A DNA stretch of 64,000 bases from Pseudomonas bharatica CSV86 (GCF_000319305.2 NZ_AMWJ02000001.1:2519001-2583000), one strand, 5' to 3'. Positions 44,799 to 53,552 are shown, numbered from the stretch's first letter. Program-made: numbers and translations. The notes: generated from the letters alone by a model not told the origin.

Positions 44799-46748
44799 AT
44801 GTGGCACGATAACGAAACCACGACGGACTACCTGAATTTTGGGGTGGTCGCAGATGCGTGCGCGAGTCTTTTGAAACAGAGTGCGGGCGAGCCCATCTCG
44901 ATTGGTGTGTCAGGCGGCTGGGGGGCTGGCAAATCCTCTCTAGTCAAGATGATCGCCTCACGCTTGGCCGACCTGCCTGACGCTAGCCCAACTCACACTA
45001 GTGCTGGCCAAGCGGGAGCTGTTGATACCCCTCCGAACACCCGCTACGTTGTTATCACGTTCAACCCTTGGCTTTACCAAGATTTTGAGAGCGCTCGCAG
45101 CGCCTTGCTGCAAATCGTCGGCGATGAAGTACTCAAGCTAGCCAAAGGTGATCAGACCCTGTGGAGCAAAGCTGTCGACCTGATGCGCAGGATCAATTTG
45201 CTCAAGCTGGTACAGGTCAGCTCTGAGGCCGCGCTGACGATCAAAACCGGGTTGCCCATAGGCTCAGTGGGTAAGGCGGTTGTGAAGGCCATGGGCTTTT
45301 TCAAATCCGCAACAGCGAACGCTGGAGATGACGAGACCGCTGGCGCAAAGGATGCTAACGGTGAGAGTGGCGATGACGAAGGAACTGCAGATTACTTTGG
45401 TCTCAAATCACTCGGCATCTTGAATCCGGCCAATCCCATGTCTCTTCCGAACGAGATTCAGGCGTTTCGCGATTCGCTGGAGCAACTGCTCGGTGAGCTT
45501 GGAGTGACCTTGGTGGTGTTCGTCGATGACCTGGACAGATGCCTGCCTGAAACGGCCATCTCCACCCTGGAGTCGATCCGGCTTTTGCTGTTCCTCAAGC
45601 GTACGGCATTCGTGATCGCTGCCGACAACGACTTCATTCGCGGGGCAGTCAAGAAGCACTTCGAGGGAACCGATATCAATGACGATATCGCGACCAACTA
45701 CTTTGACAAGCTCATTCAGGTACCCCTGCACGTCCCTCGTCTGGGCGTGAACGAAGCCAAAGCCTACCTGGTGTTGCTCCTACTTGAGCGCGAGGCCAGG
45801 GCAGGCACGTTTGCGCACGCCAAGTTTGAGGATGCCAAACAGCTCATTCCCAAAAGGCTGAGTCAAAGCTGGCAGGGGGAGACGATCACCACCGAGTTCT
45901 TGTTCGAGCTTGTCGATGGTGATCTCAAGCTTCAGGAGCTCATGCAGCTTGCCGAAGGGCTGGCGCCGCTGATGTTCAATTCCACCGCCATCAGCGCCAA
46001 TCCTCGACTGATGAAACGCTTTCTGAACACGGTGTTCCTGCGTCAGTCACTGGCAGCACCCCAAGGGATCACGTTGGATGTCCCCGCGTTGGCCAAGTGG
46101 CATCTGCTTGAGCGCTGCAATGAAGACCTTGCCAAAACGCTGTCCTCCCTGGTGACTTCGGACAAAGACGGCGAAGTCGCCATTCTCCTGGAAGCTGAAT
46201 CACTTGCTGCCATCGATGGAGAACTGCCCGAAAACTTCCCGGATGATTTTTTTGTCAGGGAGTGGCTGCAGTTAGCCCCGGCGTTGGGAGACAGAGACTT
46301 GCGCCCATTGCTTCATCTCAGTCGCGACTCAGCAACCCGAGACTTCGGCGATGACAGCATGACACCTGCCTCGCGACAGCTTCGGGACATGCTGAAAAAA
46401 GCCTCGGGCGGTAACGATCCTCTGACCAAGGCCATCCGTGCCTTGGATTCCAACCAGGCTGAGCTCGCAATGGTCAAGGCGTGGCAGGGCACCGCCACCT
46501 CTCGCACCTGGAAAGGCAAGACCGAGACAGTGATGCTGATTGAACCCTGCAAGGTGCATCCATCCTTGGGTAAGCGCGCCGCTGTTTTACTCGCCCAAGC
46601 GCCAGCGATGTTGGTGGGGCCGGGGATTATTCCGCCGCTTGCCAACCAACCTTGGGCAACAGAGGTTCTCAAGTCCTGGAAGGACAACTCGGATATCGCG
46701 AACAACACCAAGAAAGCAATTGAACTGGCGCTAAGGAAAGCTAGCTGA
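44799..46748 (+). CDS. qatA: QatA, KAP-family P-loop NTPase of the Qat anti-phage system
   Basis: 649 residues. Walker A GVSGGWGAGKSSLVKM (residues 37-52) and Walker B TLVVFVDDLDRCLPE (about 236-250) are those of KAP NTPases. The variable insertion at about 165-190 is acidic (DDETAGAKDANGESGDDEGT). Its stop overlaps the qatB start by one base. In QatABCD systems the KAP ATPase is the first gene and is thought to sense or act on phage infection. Start ATG 44799 has a weak ribosome site. Confidence 0.9.
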   Translation: MWHDNETTTDYLNFGVVADACASLLKQSAGEPISIGVSGGWGAGKSSLVKMIASRLADLPDASPTHTSAGQAGAVDTPPNTRYVVITFNPWLYQDFESARSALLQIVGDEVLKLAKGDQTLWSKAVDLMRRINLLKLVQVSSEAALTIKTGLPIGSVGKAVVKAMGFFKSATANAGDDETAGAKDANGESGDDEGTADYFGLKSLGILNPANPMSLPNEIQAFRDSLEQLLGELGVTLVVFVDDLDRCLPETAISTLESIRLLLFLKRTAFVIAADNDFIRGAVKKHFEGTDINDDIATNYFDKLIQVPLHVPRLGVNEAKAYLVLLLLEREARAGTFAHAKFEDAKQLIPKRLSQSWQGETITTEFLFELVDGDLKLQELMQLAEGLAPLMFNSTAISANPRLMKRFLNTVFLRQSLAAPQGITLDVPALAKWHLLERCNEDLAKTLSSLVTSDKDGEVAILLEAESLAAIDGELPENFPDDFFVREWLQLAPALGDRDLRPLLHLSRDSATRDFGDDSMTPASRQLRDMLKKASGGNDPLTKAIRALDSNQAELAMVKAWQGTATSRTWKGKTETVMLIEPCKVHPSLGKRAAVLLAQAPAMLVGPGIIPPLANQPWATEVLKSWKDNSDIANNTKKAIELALRKAS

Positions 46749-47587
46749 TGGGCACCTCAACCTCGAGCAGTGGTGGTAAAGCAGGCTCACCCTTCGATCC
46801 AGAATGGCTGGATCAAGGGGAGGGCGGCGCAGCGGGAGCAGGCACTGGTGACGGTGCAACCGATGCCGATGGCACCGACGGTACGCCTGATGGACAAGAC
46901 GGTAATGCCGAGACTGGCCAGGAATGCGATGTAGCTCCCGATCGTCGGTTCATGCCGGCTCGGGCCAAGCTTGGCAAGTACCTCGCTGGTGGCGGTAGGG
47001 ATGCACTCCGTGGCGCCGCCAGCAGCATGATCAACAAGGGGATGGGCGGTTCGGCTCGAGCGGCGCGGACAATGCGCGGGGCCGCACAGGGGGCTGGCCG
47101 CTTGGGCGAGTTCCTCGGCGCGGTTCGGGATGGCAGTACACAGCAAGCCATTGACTGGCTGCAGCGGGTACGCGGGCAGAATCTCTCGGCTGAAGACTTG
47201 GTACTTGAGCTCATCAAGGAAGTCATGCCTGACTCCGGGAGCATTGATGATGAGTCGCTGCGCAACGCTGGGTCGGACGCGATGGCCCTGTTGTACCAGA
47301 AAGATCCAGATGTCGACGTCTTCACCCTGACCGATGAGCAAATCAACTCGGTCATCGGCTTCACGATCGGTAACGCCGTCTGCAACCGGCTCGATGAGCA
47401 GTTGGGCCAGACGTACGAAAAACTGAAGTATTCGCCGGTTCAGGTGCAAGAGCTTCGGAACGATGTTCAGGAATGGGTGCATGGTGAGGTAGAACGGATC
47501 ATGGAAGGACTAGCAGGACAGCAATTGGATTGCCAGACGCTGGCGCAAACCGTTCTCCAGAGCGCCCTGGAGGTCTTTGCAGAATGA
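46748..47587 (+). CDS. qatB: QatB
   Basis: 279 residues. A long, flexible N-terminus rich in Gly, Asp, Ser and Thr (SSSGGKAGSPFDPEWLDQG..., about 60 residues) precedes a helical domain (GKYLAGGGRDALRGAASSMINKGMGGSARAARTM, VRGQNLSAEDLVLELIKEVMPDSGSIDDESLRNA). This matches QatB, which has no known enzymatic domain. The stop overlaps the qatC start by four bases, so the four genes are tightly coupled. Confidence 0.88.
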   Translation: MGTSTSSSGGKAGSPFDPEWLDQGEGGAAGAGTGDGATDADGTDGTPDGQDGNAETGQECDVAPDRRFMPARAKLGKYLAGGGRDALRGAASSMINKGMGGSARAARTMRGAAQGAGRLGEFLGAVRDGSTQQAIDWLQRVRGQNLSAEDLVLELIKEVMPDSGSIDDESLRNAGSDAMALLYQKDPDVDVFTLTDEQINSVIGFTIGNAVCNRLDEQLGQTYEKLKYSPVQVQELRNDVQEWVHGEVERIMEGLAGQQLDCQTLAQTVLQSALEVFAE

Positions 47588-48849
47588 TCAAAGTAATTTG
47601 TGCCCGCGCAGACCAGATACCCGTAAACCTCCAACCGGGTGAACGTGCCTTTTCGTACTTCAAGTCCGCCAGGCGTGAAGGCGTTGGCACCATTGCTAAG
47701 GGCTGGCATGGCGCCCTCAAACACAAGGGTTTCCGACCTAGCCCAGCGACTTGGGACTTCGTTCAGTTCTGCCTTGCGGTGTGTGCAACTGATCTGTGCG
47801 GCATGCGCAAGACCAGCGCAGATGGCTGGACGCGGACGATTGAGCTCAGTGTCGGCCTTCATGAACCACTGCGATGGGAACCCTACAAAGCCGAGCTGGA
47901 ACAGCTGCTCAAGGTGCTGACCGGGGATTACTGGACGCTGATCTTCACCGGCGCGGGCATGCCACCACCTGAGGGGAACTTCGTTGCCAAGCCTCAGGAC
48001 TGCGTGTCGTTGCTATCGGGAGGCCTGGACAGCTTGATCGGAGGGCTCGACCTGGTCGCACAAGGGCGTCGCCCTCTGTTTGTCTCGCAGCTGGCTCACG
48101 AGGACTCGCAGCGCCAGCGCGACTACGCCCAACTAATGGGAGGCGACGGGGCTCACTATCAGTGGAGCCACGGCATCAGCTTCAAGGGCCCCAAAGAGCC
48201 TTCGACGCGCGCCCGGTCGTTGGCGTTCTATGCGTTTGCCGTACTGGCGGCATCGCAATTGGCAGATCCTCGGCCCACCTTGTTCATTCCTGAGAACGGG
48301 TTCATCTGCGTGAATCCGCCGCTTGTTCCCGGGCGTGTATCGAGCTTGAGCACCCGTACGACGCACCCCTTGTTCATCAGCAAGCTGCAACAGGTGCTGG
48401 ACGGTGTCGGCATACACGTACAACTGGAATTACCCTACCGGTTCAAGACCAAGGGAGAGATGATGAATGACTGCCGTGACCCGGTGCGTCTACAGCAGCT
48501 AGCTTGGCAAACGACCAGTTGTGGGCGCTTCCGAACCTACAATCGCAGGCACTGCGGGCGCTGTGTGCCCTGCATGATTCGTCGCGCTGCATTCACGGCT
48601 TGGAGGGGAGGGAATGACACCACCGATTATGTCTACAGAAGCCTGGTGGGAAGCGACAAGTCCAGCGGCCCTGATGATCCAATGGCAGTTGCATTGGCCA
48701 TTTTGACTACAAGGTCGAAGGGAATCGACAGATTCCTGGGCGCTTCGCTCGCGTTTGCCCCTGTAGGTGAGCGTGCGCAGTATCGCTCAGTGCTTTCGAA
48801 TGGTATTCAAGAGCTTGAAGCATTGTTAATTGGAGACGGCGTACTTTGA
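47584..48849 (+). CDS. qatC: QatC, QueC-like ATP-dependent synthase of the Qat system
   Basis: 421 residues. The PP-loop nucleotide motif LLSGGLDSLIGGL (about residues 142-154) is like that of QueC, which makes 7-cyano-7-deazaguanine. A C-terminal zinc-like cluster follows: CGRFRTYNRRHCGRCVPC (about 313-330). The N-terminal 130 residues are not in QueC. QatC probably modifies a guanine-like base or a protein terminus in defence; the chemistry is known only for relatives. It overlaps qatB and qatD. Confidence 0.9.
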   Translation: MIKVICARADQIPVNLQPGERAFSYFKSARREGVGTIAKGWHGALKHKGFRPSPATWDFVQFCLAVCATDLCGMRKTSADGWTRTIELSVGLHEPLRWEPYKAELEQLLKVLTGDYWTLIFTGAGMPPPEGNFVAKPQDCVSLLSGGLDSLIGGLDLVAQGRRPLFVSQLAHEDSQRQRDYAQLMGGDGAHYQWSHGISFKGPKEPSTRARSLAFYAFAVLAASQLADPRPTLFIPENGFICVNPPLVPGRVSSLSTRTTHPLFISKLQQVLDGVGIHVQLELPYRFKTKGEMMNDCRDPVRLQQLAWQTTSCGRFRTYNRRHCGRCVPCMIRRAAFTAWRGGNDTTDYVYRSLVGSDKSSGPDDPMAVALAILTTRSKGIDRFLGASLAFAPVGERAQYRSVLSNGIQELEALLIGDGVL

Positions 48850-49583
48850 TGGATTTTCACTGCCACCTCGACCTCTATCCAAATGCCCGCGACGTTTATG
48901 CGCAGGTACTGGGCAAGAACGAGTTCACGTGGCTTGTCACCACCAGTCCACGTGCATTTACCGCCACGAGTAAAGTGCTGGGTGGCAGCGACAAGGTGCT
49001 GATCACCCCCGGATTGCATCCGGAGATTGTCGGCGCCCGCCACGCTGAGCTAGACATGCTGCTCGAGCAGATCAAGCAGGTGAGGGCAGTTGGCGAGGTC
49101 GGCCTGGATGGTTCCAAGCGCTTCATGGCCAGCTACGAAGTACAGCGCAAAGTGTTCGCTGCCGTCGTGACGCAGTGCGCGGCCTTAGGTGGTCGCGTGT
49201 TGAGCATCCACTCGCGCCAGGCCGTAAAGGATGTACTGGCAGTACTGAACGATCACCCTGGCTACGGCACGGCAGTACTGCACTGGTTTACAGGATCCGC
49301 CTCGGAGCTCAAGGCTGCGGTAGCACAAGGCTGCTGGTTCAGTATTGGCCCAGCTGCCTTCAACTCGGCAGCGGGCCAGGCCTTGGCCAAGAAGCTTCCG
49401 CATGATCGGGTCGTTCCAGAAAGCGACGGCCCATTTGCGCAGGTAAACGGCGCCAGTGTCATGCCATGGAGTGCAGACCAAACTGCTCAGTTGTTAGGGG
49501 ACGCATGGGACGTTACGCGCACTGAGGCCATGCATATCCTGGAGTCGAACTCCCGACGGCTCCTTGAGCTCATGCGAGCCTAA
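48849..49583 (+). CDS. qatD: QatD, TatD-like metal-dependent nuclease of the Qat system
   Basis: 244 residues. TatD motifs: MDFHCHLDLY (HxH, residues 4 and 6), ITPGLHPE, GEVGLD (Glu ligand), LSIHSRQA, LHWFTGS and ESDGPFA (metal His/Asp). TatD proteins are Mg/Mn-dependent DNases. In Qat systems QatD is needed for protection. It begins with ATG 48849 overlapping the qatC stop (TGATG). An intact last gene completes the operon. Confidence 0.9.
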   Translation: MDFHCHLDLYPNARDVYAQVLGKNEFTWLVTTSPRAFTATSKVLGGSDKVLITPGLHPEIVGARHAELDMLLEQIKQVRAVGEVGLDGSKRFMASYEVQRKVFAAVVTQCAALGGRVLSIHSRQAVKDVLAVLNDHPGYGTAVLHWFTGSASELKAAVAQGCWFSIGPAAFNSAAGQALAKKLPHDRVVPESDGPFAQVNGASVMPWSADQTAQLLGDAWDVTRTEAMHILESNSRRLLELMRA

Positions 49584-49676
49584 AGCCGATACGAAGCGGC
49601 CTACACTGATTCCATTTGACTATTACGCCGAGAACTTTTCCAGTTAATAATTTTGGGCGCGAGATTACTAAAATAC

Positions 49677-50297
49677 CTAACCCTTGAATCGGATAGTTGG
49701 GAATTGAAATTCACTACCGCGTTTACGAGCAACATGATAAAGCTGCACATGAAACGCTATCGCGCAAAGCTGCGCGGAGGAGAACCCCGCCAGCTTGTTT
49801 GCCAACAGCACACTATTGATGTCGCCGTCGCGTCCAGTGAGATCCTCGACCCCTACGATAATTTTGCTTTTCATTTCTGGAAGAGAGCTCGGCAACCGAT
49901 ATCTTCCATGTGAAGGCATCTGAGCGTCAGCGATCATTTGCCACTCTACGGGATAGAGATCGGGGGTGTGCTCATCGAGTAGCGAGGCGCACAGTGTAAA
50001 CACTGAAGAAATGGTGTGCCGGAAAGTGTCGTCAGAGCCGGTGGCCAGATCATTAGGGTCTTTCCTGTCCACCAGCGCAAATAGCAGCTGATGAATGGGC
50101 TGAGCATTAGCGAAGAGGCGTAGCCATCCGTAAGCACAAAGGCGATAGACACGGCGACTGGCTTCTTGAGCGGTCACAGATAACCGGCAAAGAAATAGGC
50201 GACCTGTCGTAGAGGAGCATGAGCGAGACTGAATCGTAGAAGGCAAAGAATTTTTCTCCGCGTGGTGGTGGCCTGTAGATCCGAAGCAGCGAGTCAT
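49677..50297 (-). CDS. Hypothetical protein convergent with qatD (possible remnant)
   Basis: 206 residues. The N-terminal 40 look unconvincing, but the rest (TAQEASRRVYRLCAYGWLRLFANAQPIHQLLFALVDRK, SDDTFRHTISSVFTLCASLLDEHTPDLYPVEWQMIADAQM, LANKLAGFSSAQLCAIAFHVQLYHVARKRGS) looks like a genuine helical protein. I recognise no family. The first 40 residues may belong to a degraded or shifted start. It lies at the edge of the island, next to the AT-rich DNA where the transposon inserted. It may be the tail of a larger gene lost during rearrangement. Confidence 0.4.
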   Translation of the reverse strand: MTRCFGSTGHHHAEKNSLPSTIQSRSCSSTTGRLFLCRLSVTAQEASRRVYRLCAYGWLRLFANAQPIHQLLFALVDRKDPNDLATGSDDTFRHTISSVFTLCASLLDEHTPDLYPVEWQMIADAQMPSHGRYRLPSSLPEMKSKIIVGVEDLTGRDGDINSVLLANKLAGFSSAQLCAIAFHVQLYHVARKRGSEFQFPTIRFKG

Positions 50298-50551
50298 TCC
50301 TCAGGCTGGGCGGGCCGGCTCAGAGTCTCGGCAAGCGAGACTAGGCTGTGACGTCATCGTTCGCGTGGGTAGAGGTTCCAATTGGAGTACCGTTTTCCAT
50401 TTGGAATCTGTAGGGCACGAAATTTGGAATTTTTACTTGGGAGAACTACTTAAGGCTCTGATGAGCATTCATTGCATGGCAGTTAATTTAACATAATATA
50501 CATTATGCGAATCTATATGCTTTCCAATCAGCCCACACCTGCACTACATTC
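50298..50551. other. AT-rich non-coding DNA before the ISL3 insertion
   Basis: No gene seen. The last 100 bases are rich in A and T (for example TAATTTAACATAATATACAT), and may be the original promoter of the methyltransferase gene at 53576, separated from it by the insertion. The eight bases CAAAACCC (50552-50559) are the left target duplication. Confidence 0.4.
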
Positions 50552-50559
50552 CAAAACCC
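50552..50559. repeat. Left 8-bp target site duplication (CAAAACCC)
   Basis: CAAAACCC at 50552-50559 is repeated exactly at 53545-53552, on either side of the ISL3 element. Confidence 0.9.
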
Positions 50560-50583
50560 GGGTATACGGATTTAATGGTTGAT
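50560..50583 (+). repeat. Left terminal inverted repeat of the ISL3 element
   Basis: Starts GGGTATACGGATTT and ends ATGGTTGAT. Pairs with 53521-53544 (reverse complement starts GGGTATCCGGAATT) at 20 of 24 positions. Confidence 0.9.
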
Positions 50584-50617
50584 GGGGCACCTTTACCCCA
50601 CCAACCTGATACCATTA

Positions 50618-51895
50618 TCAGATGGTTGATAGATCGACTCCGTAGTTGAGTTCCTCTGCGAAGTCCGGCAGTCCGTAACCGATGGTTTTCTTGTAGAAAG
50701 GAGAGACCTTCGCAGTCGGTGCCTTCTTCTTGTGCTTCGTGGTGTAGAGCATTCGTGCCCGCATCACCTCGAAGGAGTAACCGCGCCCTTCACGGTTCTT
50801 GTCCTTGGCCAGTCGGTTGATGGACTCCGTGTAAGCGTTGGTGACGGGCATGTCCGTCTCGAAGTAGGTCATGGTCTCTTCGCGCCAGTTTCCCACTGCC
50901 CTGACCAGATCGCTCCAGACTTCCTTTTGGCCCTTCGGGATGGTGGCTATCCACTCGTCCAGGGCGGCTTCTGCCTGGAGCCGTGTGGTGGCGTCCCAGA
51001 TGCCGTAGAAGCGCTCCTTGTGCTCGTAGGCGGCCAGCAGTTGCGGGAACGCGCCTGTCCAGGTCTCCATGATGAGGCGCTCCCGGTCTGAGACTTCGTG
51101 AGCGCGTTTCAGCAGGATTTTCCGGTCTCCCTTGAGAGTCCGGCTCTGGGACGGTTTCAGCTCCTTTCTGAGGCCCTTGCGCACTCTCTCTAGGGCATCG
51201 TTGGCCATGCGCACCACATGGAACTTATCGACCACGATACGGGCCTGGGGCAGCACAGCCTTGACCGCTGCCCGGTAGGGGTTCCACATGTCCATGCTGA
51301 CGATCTCGACCTTCTGCCGGTCTTTCAGCTTCATCAGGTAGTTGGTCACCACGTCCTGGCGGCGGGTGGCCAGCAGGTCGAGCAGGGTTCGCTCCTCAAT
51401 GTTGGTCAGAATGCAGCGGTAGCGCTTGTTCAGGTATAGCTCGTCAATGCCCAGGATGCGGGGCGTCTCGAAGCGGTGCCAGCGCCCCAGGAACTCGGCG
51501 CGGGCGTTGAAGATGTCGCGCACCGTCTTCTCGTCCAGGCCGGTCTGTGCCGCCACAAAGGTGTAGGGGTGGTTGAAGGATTCCTTCTCCACGTACTCAT
51601 GCAGCCGCAGTGTCATACGGAATCCGTCCACCATCTCCGGTAGCTGGGGCCTGAATGTTGTCTTGCAGGCCCGGCAGGTGTATCGGCGGCGGACCACCCA
51701 GAGAGTGACCCGCTTGCCGTGGATGGGCAGATCACGATAGGGAACGTCACGCTTGCCGAACCGCACGAACTCACCCTGCACGCCGCACCCCTCGCAGGCT
51801 ACTGGTGTAGGTGCTTCAAGCCGAAAATGTATGTCTTCATTCTGCTCATCAGAATCCACCAACTGGTACCCAGGAAGGCTTAACGAATTAATCAT
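50618..51895 (-). CDS. tnpA: ISL3-family transposase
   Basis: 425 residues. N-terminal zinc-ribbon: CEGCGVQ and RRYTCRACKTTF; then a helix-turn-helix and the DDE catalytic core with GIDELYLNKRY (first Asp), VSMDMWNPYRAAVKAVLPQARIVVDKFHVVRMAN (second Asp and the following conserved run) and a final Glu in AYTESINRLAK. This arrangement is the ISL3 transposase. It sits 35 bases inside the left inverted end and is complete, so it is probably active. The permease gene begins 12 bases before it on the same strand. Confidence 0.9.
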   Translation of the reverse strand: MINSLSLPGYQLVDSDEQNEDIHFRLEAPTPVACEGCGVQGEFVRFGKRDVPYRDLPIHGKRVTLWVVRRRYTCRACKTTFRPQLPEMVDGFRMTLRLHEYVEKESFNHPYTFVAAQTGLDEKTVRDIFNARAEFLGRWHRFETPRILGIDELYLNKRYRCILTNIEERTLLDLLATRRQDVVTNYLMKLKDRQKVEIVSMDMWNPYRAAVKAVLPQARIVVDKFHVVRMANDALERVRKGLRKELKPSQSRTLKGDRKILLKRAHEVSDRERLIMETWTGAFPQLLAAYEHKERFYGIWDATTRLQAEAALDEWIATIPKGQKEVWSDLVRAVGNWREETMTYFETDMPVTNAYTESINRLAKDKNREGRGYSFEVMRARMLYTTKHKKKAPTAKVSPFYKKTIGYGLPDFAEELNYGVDLSTI

Positions 51896-51907
51896 CTCCC
51901 GCCTTGA

Positions 51908-52942
51908 TCAGAAAAACAGGTAGGTGGCGTAACCGGCAATCATCGCCATAGCAAAAATGACTGCTAAAAACGCCGCTAAAAGCTTCAGCGTGAACAAAGA
52001 GCGCAACAGAATGAGCTCAGTCAGGCTGGCTCCGGCACTGCCGATGATCAACGCTAGCACCGTCCCGGCACCCACGCCTTTGGCCATCAGAGCCGCTGCC
52101 AGAGGTATGACGGCTTCAGCGCGAATATACAACGGCACGCCGATGACAGCGGCAACTGGAATGGCAAAGGGATTATCTGGGCCTGCATACTGCTCCAATA
52201 AGTCAGTGGGCATGAAACCATAGATCACGCTGCCAATCGCAATACCGATGAGCAGGTAAGGCAACACATCGATAAAGTCCGACCAAGCTTCCCGCCACAC
52301 ACCACTGTACTTCCCTTCTTTCTTAACCGTGACAGTGGGTTGACTGTCACAGCATTCGCTAGACGTAGAGACTGTTGTCTTCCTATCAGCCCCGCAAGAA
52401 GCCGTCTTCGGAGTGGTGTCGCAGCTGTTGGTGCCGCAACTCGATGCGGTCGATGTAGCACTGCACGGGCTTGCTGATGAACTACATCCACTGCTCTCTT
52501 GTGTCGCCGTCCGGCGCACATAACGCTCGAAGCCAAGCGTGTGAAGCAGCCATCCGGCACCTACCGCGACCACCAAAGCGGCGAGCACATAGATAGCAGT
52601 AAGTGTCCATCCAAACGTGGCAACCAGCAGGCCGACGACGATAGGATTCAGCAACGGAGATGAGAAAAGAAACACCATCATCGGCCCAAAACCGGCCCGT
52701 GCCCGAATCAACCCTTTCAACATGGGGATAGTCGAGCAACTACAGAAGGGCGTTATAGCTCCTAAACCAGCAGCAAGAAAATAGCCTCGCTTCCCACTGG
52801 AAGTCAGTAACGCTTCCACCTTGGATGGTGGGATGTGACGTTGAAGAACTCCGACCAGCAAGCTAATGCCAATGAATAAAACCGATAGCTCGATAGCGAG
52901 AAAGGCGAACATGCCTAGAGCGTCTTGGAGTTGAGATGACAT
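51908..52942 (-). CDS. ArsP/YraQ-type permease (UPF0718/DUF318) with Cys-rich loop
   Basis: 344 residues with about eight membrane helices in two halves. The first half has GLGAITPFCSCSTIPMLKGLIRA, the signature of this permease group, some of which export trivalent organoarsenicals (ArsP). Between the halves, about residues 140-200, lies a soluble stretch of 11 cysteines with Ser and Thr (GCSSSASPCSATSTASSCG..., SECCDSQ) that could bind a thiophilic metal. It is co-oriented with tnpA and divergent from an ArsR regulator. Substrate is unknown; arsenic or a soft metal ion is a guess. Confidence 0.78.
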   Translation of the reverse strand: MSSQLQDALGMFAFLAIELSVLFIGISLLVGVLQRHIPPSKVEALLTSSGKRGYFLAAGLGAITPFCSCSTIPMLKGLIRARAGFGPMMVFLFSSPLLNPIVVGLLVATFGWTLTAIYVLAALVVAVGAGWLLHTLGFERYVRRTATQESSGCSSSASPCSATSTASSCGTNSCDTTPKTASCGADRKTTVSTSSECCDSQPTVTVKKEGKYSGVWREAWSDFIDVLPYLLIGIAIGSVIYGFMPTDLLEQYAGPDNPFAIPVAAVIGVPLYIRAEAVIPLAAALMAKGVGAGTVLALIIGSAGASLTELILLRSLFTLKLLAAFLAVIFAMAMIAGYATYLFF

Positions 52943-52960
52943 TCAATATTACTCCTATAT

Positions 52961-53039
52961 TTCTAGTATTGTCGAAATGATGTACGCAGCCTACTTGCGT
53001 TTATCCGACCTGTCAACTATAATTCTAGAAACATCGAAT
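52961..53039. promoter_or_regulatory. Two direct repeats in the permease-arsR divergent promoter
   Basis: TTCTAGTATTGTCGAA (52961-52976) and TTCTAGAAACATCGAA (53023-53038) share TTCTAG-A----TCGAA and sit 46 bases apart, between the two start codons. Each half is a loose TTC...GAA dyad, like ArsR/SmtB operators. Confidence 0.55.
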
Positions 53040-53053
53040 TATTGGGGCGTGCT

Positions 53054-53368
53054 ATGGATCACGAAAAGGTTGCAGCCAGCTTAGCTGAGCTAGGGAATAG
53101 TCACCGACTGTCCGTGTTCCGCTTTCTGGTCAAAGCTGGCCATGATGGGGCTTCGGTCGGAGATATCCAGAAGGGGCTGGGTATTCCTGCTTCGACGCTA
53201 TCACATCACCTTGCGCGCATGGCCAAGGTAGGGCTGATCCGGCAGGAGAAACATAGCCGCACGATTGTCTGTATACCCGAGTATGGGCACCTAGAGAATT
53301 TGATCGGTTTCTTACAAGAGGAATGTTGTGCAGGTGTCCGGATTGCGCATGAACCAGAACCGCTTTGA
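53054..53368 (+). CDS. ArsR/SmtB-family metalloregulator
   Basis: 104 residues from ATG 53054 (a TTG four codons upstream is less likely). Winged-helix fold: VAASLAELGNSHRLSVFRFLVKAGHDGASVGDIQKGLGIPASTLSHHLARMAKVGLIRQEKHSRTIVC. Near the C-terminus, ECCAGVRIAHE contributes a Cys pair that could be metal ligands. Normally such proteins repress until metal binds. The gene is divergent from the permease with two candidate operators in between. It is the right-most cargo gene of the ISL3 element. Confidence 0.85.
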   Translation: MDHEKVAASLAELGNSHRLSVFRFLVKAGHDGASVGDIQKGLGIPASTLSHHLARMAKVGLIRQEKHSRTIVCIPEYGHLENLIGFLQEECCAGVRIAHEPEPL

Positions 53369-53520
53369 CGCTTGCCCAGCTCTCGCTGTCCTCCCTAGTC
53401 AGCATCGCTATGAAGACTCAGGCGAAGGTGGAAACAGAAAATTGGCAGTAGAGTAGGCTGAAGAGGATCAATCAGATAATCCGCTGAGAAAGATTTTCTT
53501 CTTTACATCTTTGGCATTTT

Positions 53521-53544
53521 ATCAACCAGAAATTCCGGATACCC
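53521..53544 (-). repeat. Right terminal inverted repeat of the ISL3 element
   Basis: Reads ATCAACCAGAAATT and ends GATACCC on the plus strand; reverse complement matches the left end at 20 of 24 positions. Confidence 0.9.
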
Positions 53545-53552
53545 CAAAACCC
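53545..53552. repeat. Right 8-bp target site duplication (CAAAACCC)
   Basis: Exact copy of 50552-50559, directly after the right inverted end. Confidence 0.9.

Larger units (their letters stand above)
50560..53544. mobile_element. Complete ISL3-family element with permease-ArsR cargo (2,985 bp)
   Basis: Bounded by 24-bp inverted ends (50560-50583 and 53521-53544, 20 of 24 paired) and a perfect 8-bp duplication CAAAACCC. Inside are tnpA (minus), an ArsP/YraQ-like permease (minus) and a divergent ArsR regulator (plus). ISL3-family elements with metal- or metalloid-related cargo are known in Pseudomonas (ISPpu12). The intact ends, duplication and transposase suggest recent insertion. It is between the Qat island and a methyltransferase gene. 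Confidence 0.9.

Noticed and set aside
44502..44812. Two overlapping plus-strand frames before qatA
   Set aside because: No family pattern, no credible ribosome site, and both end around the qatA start.
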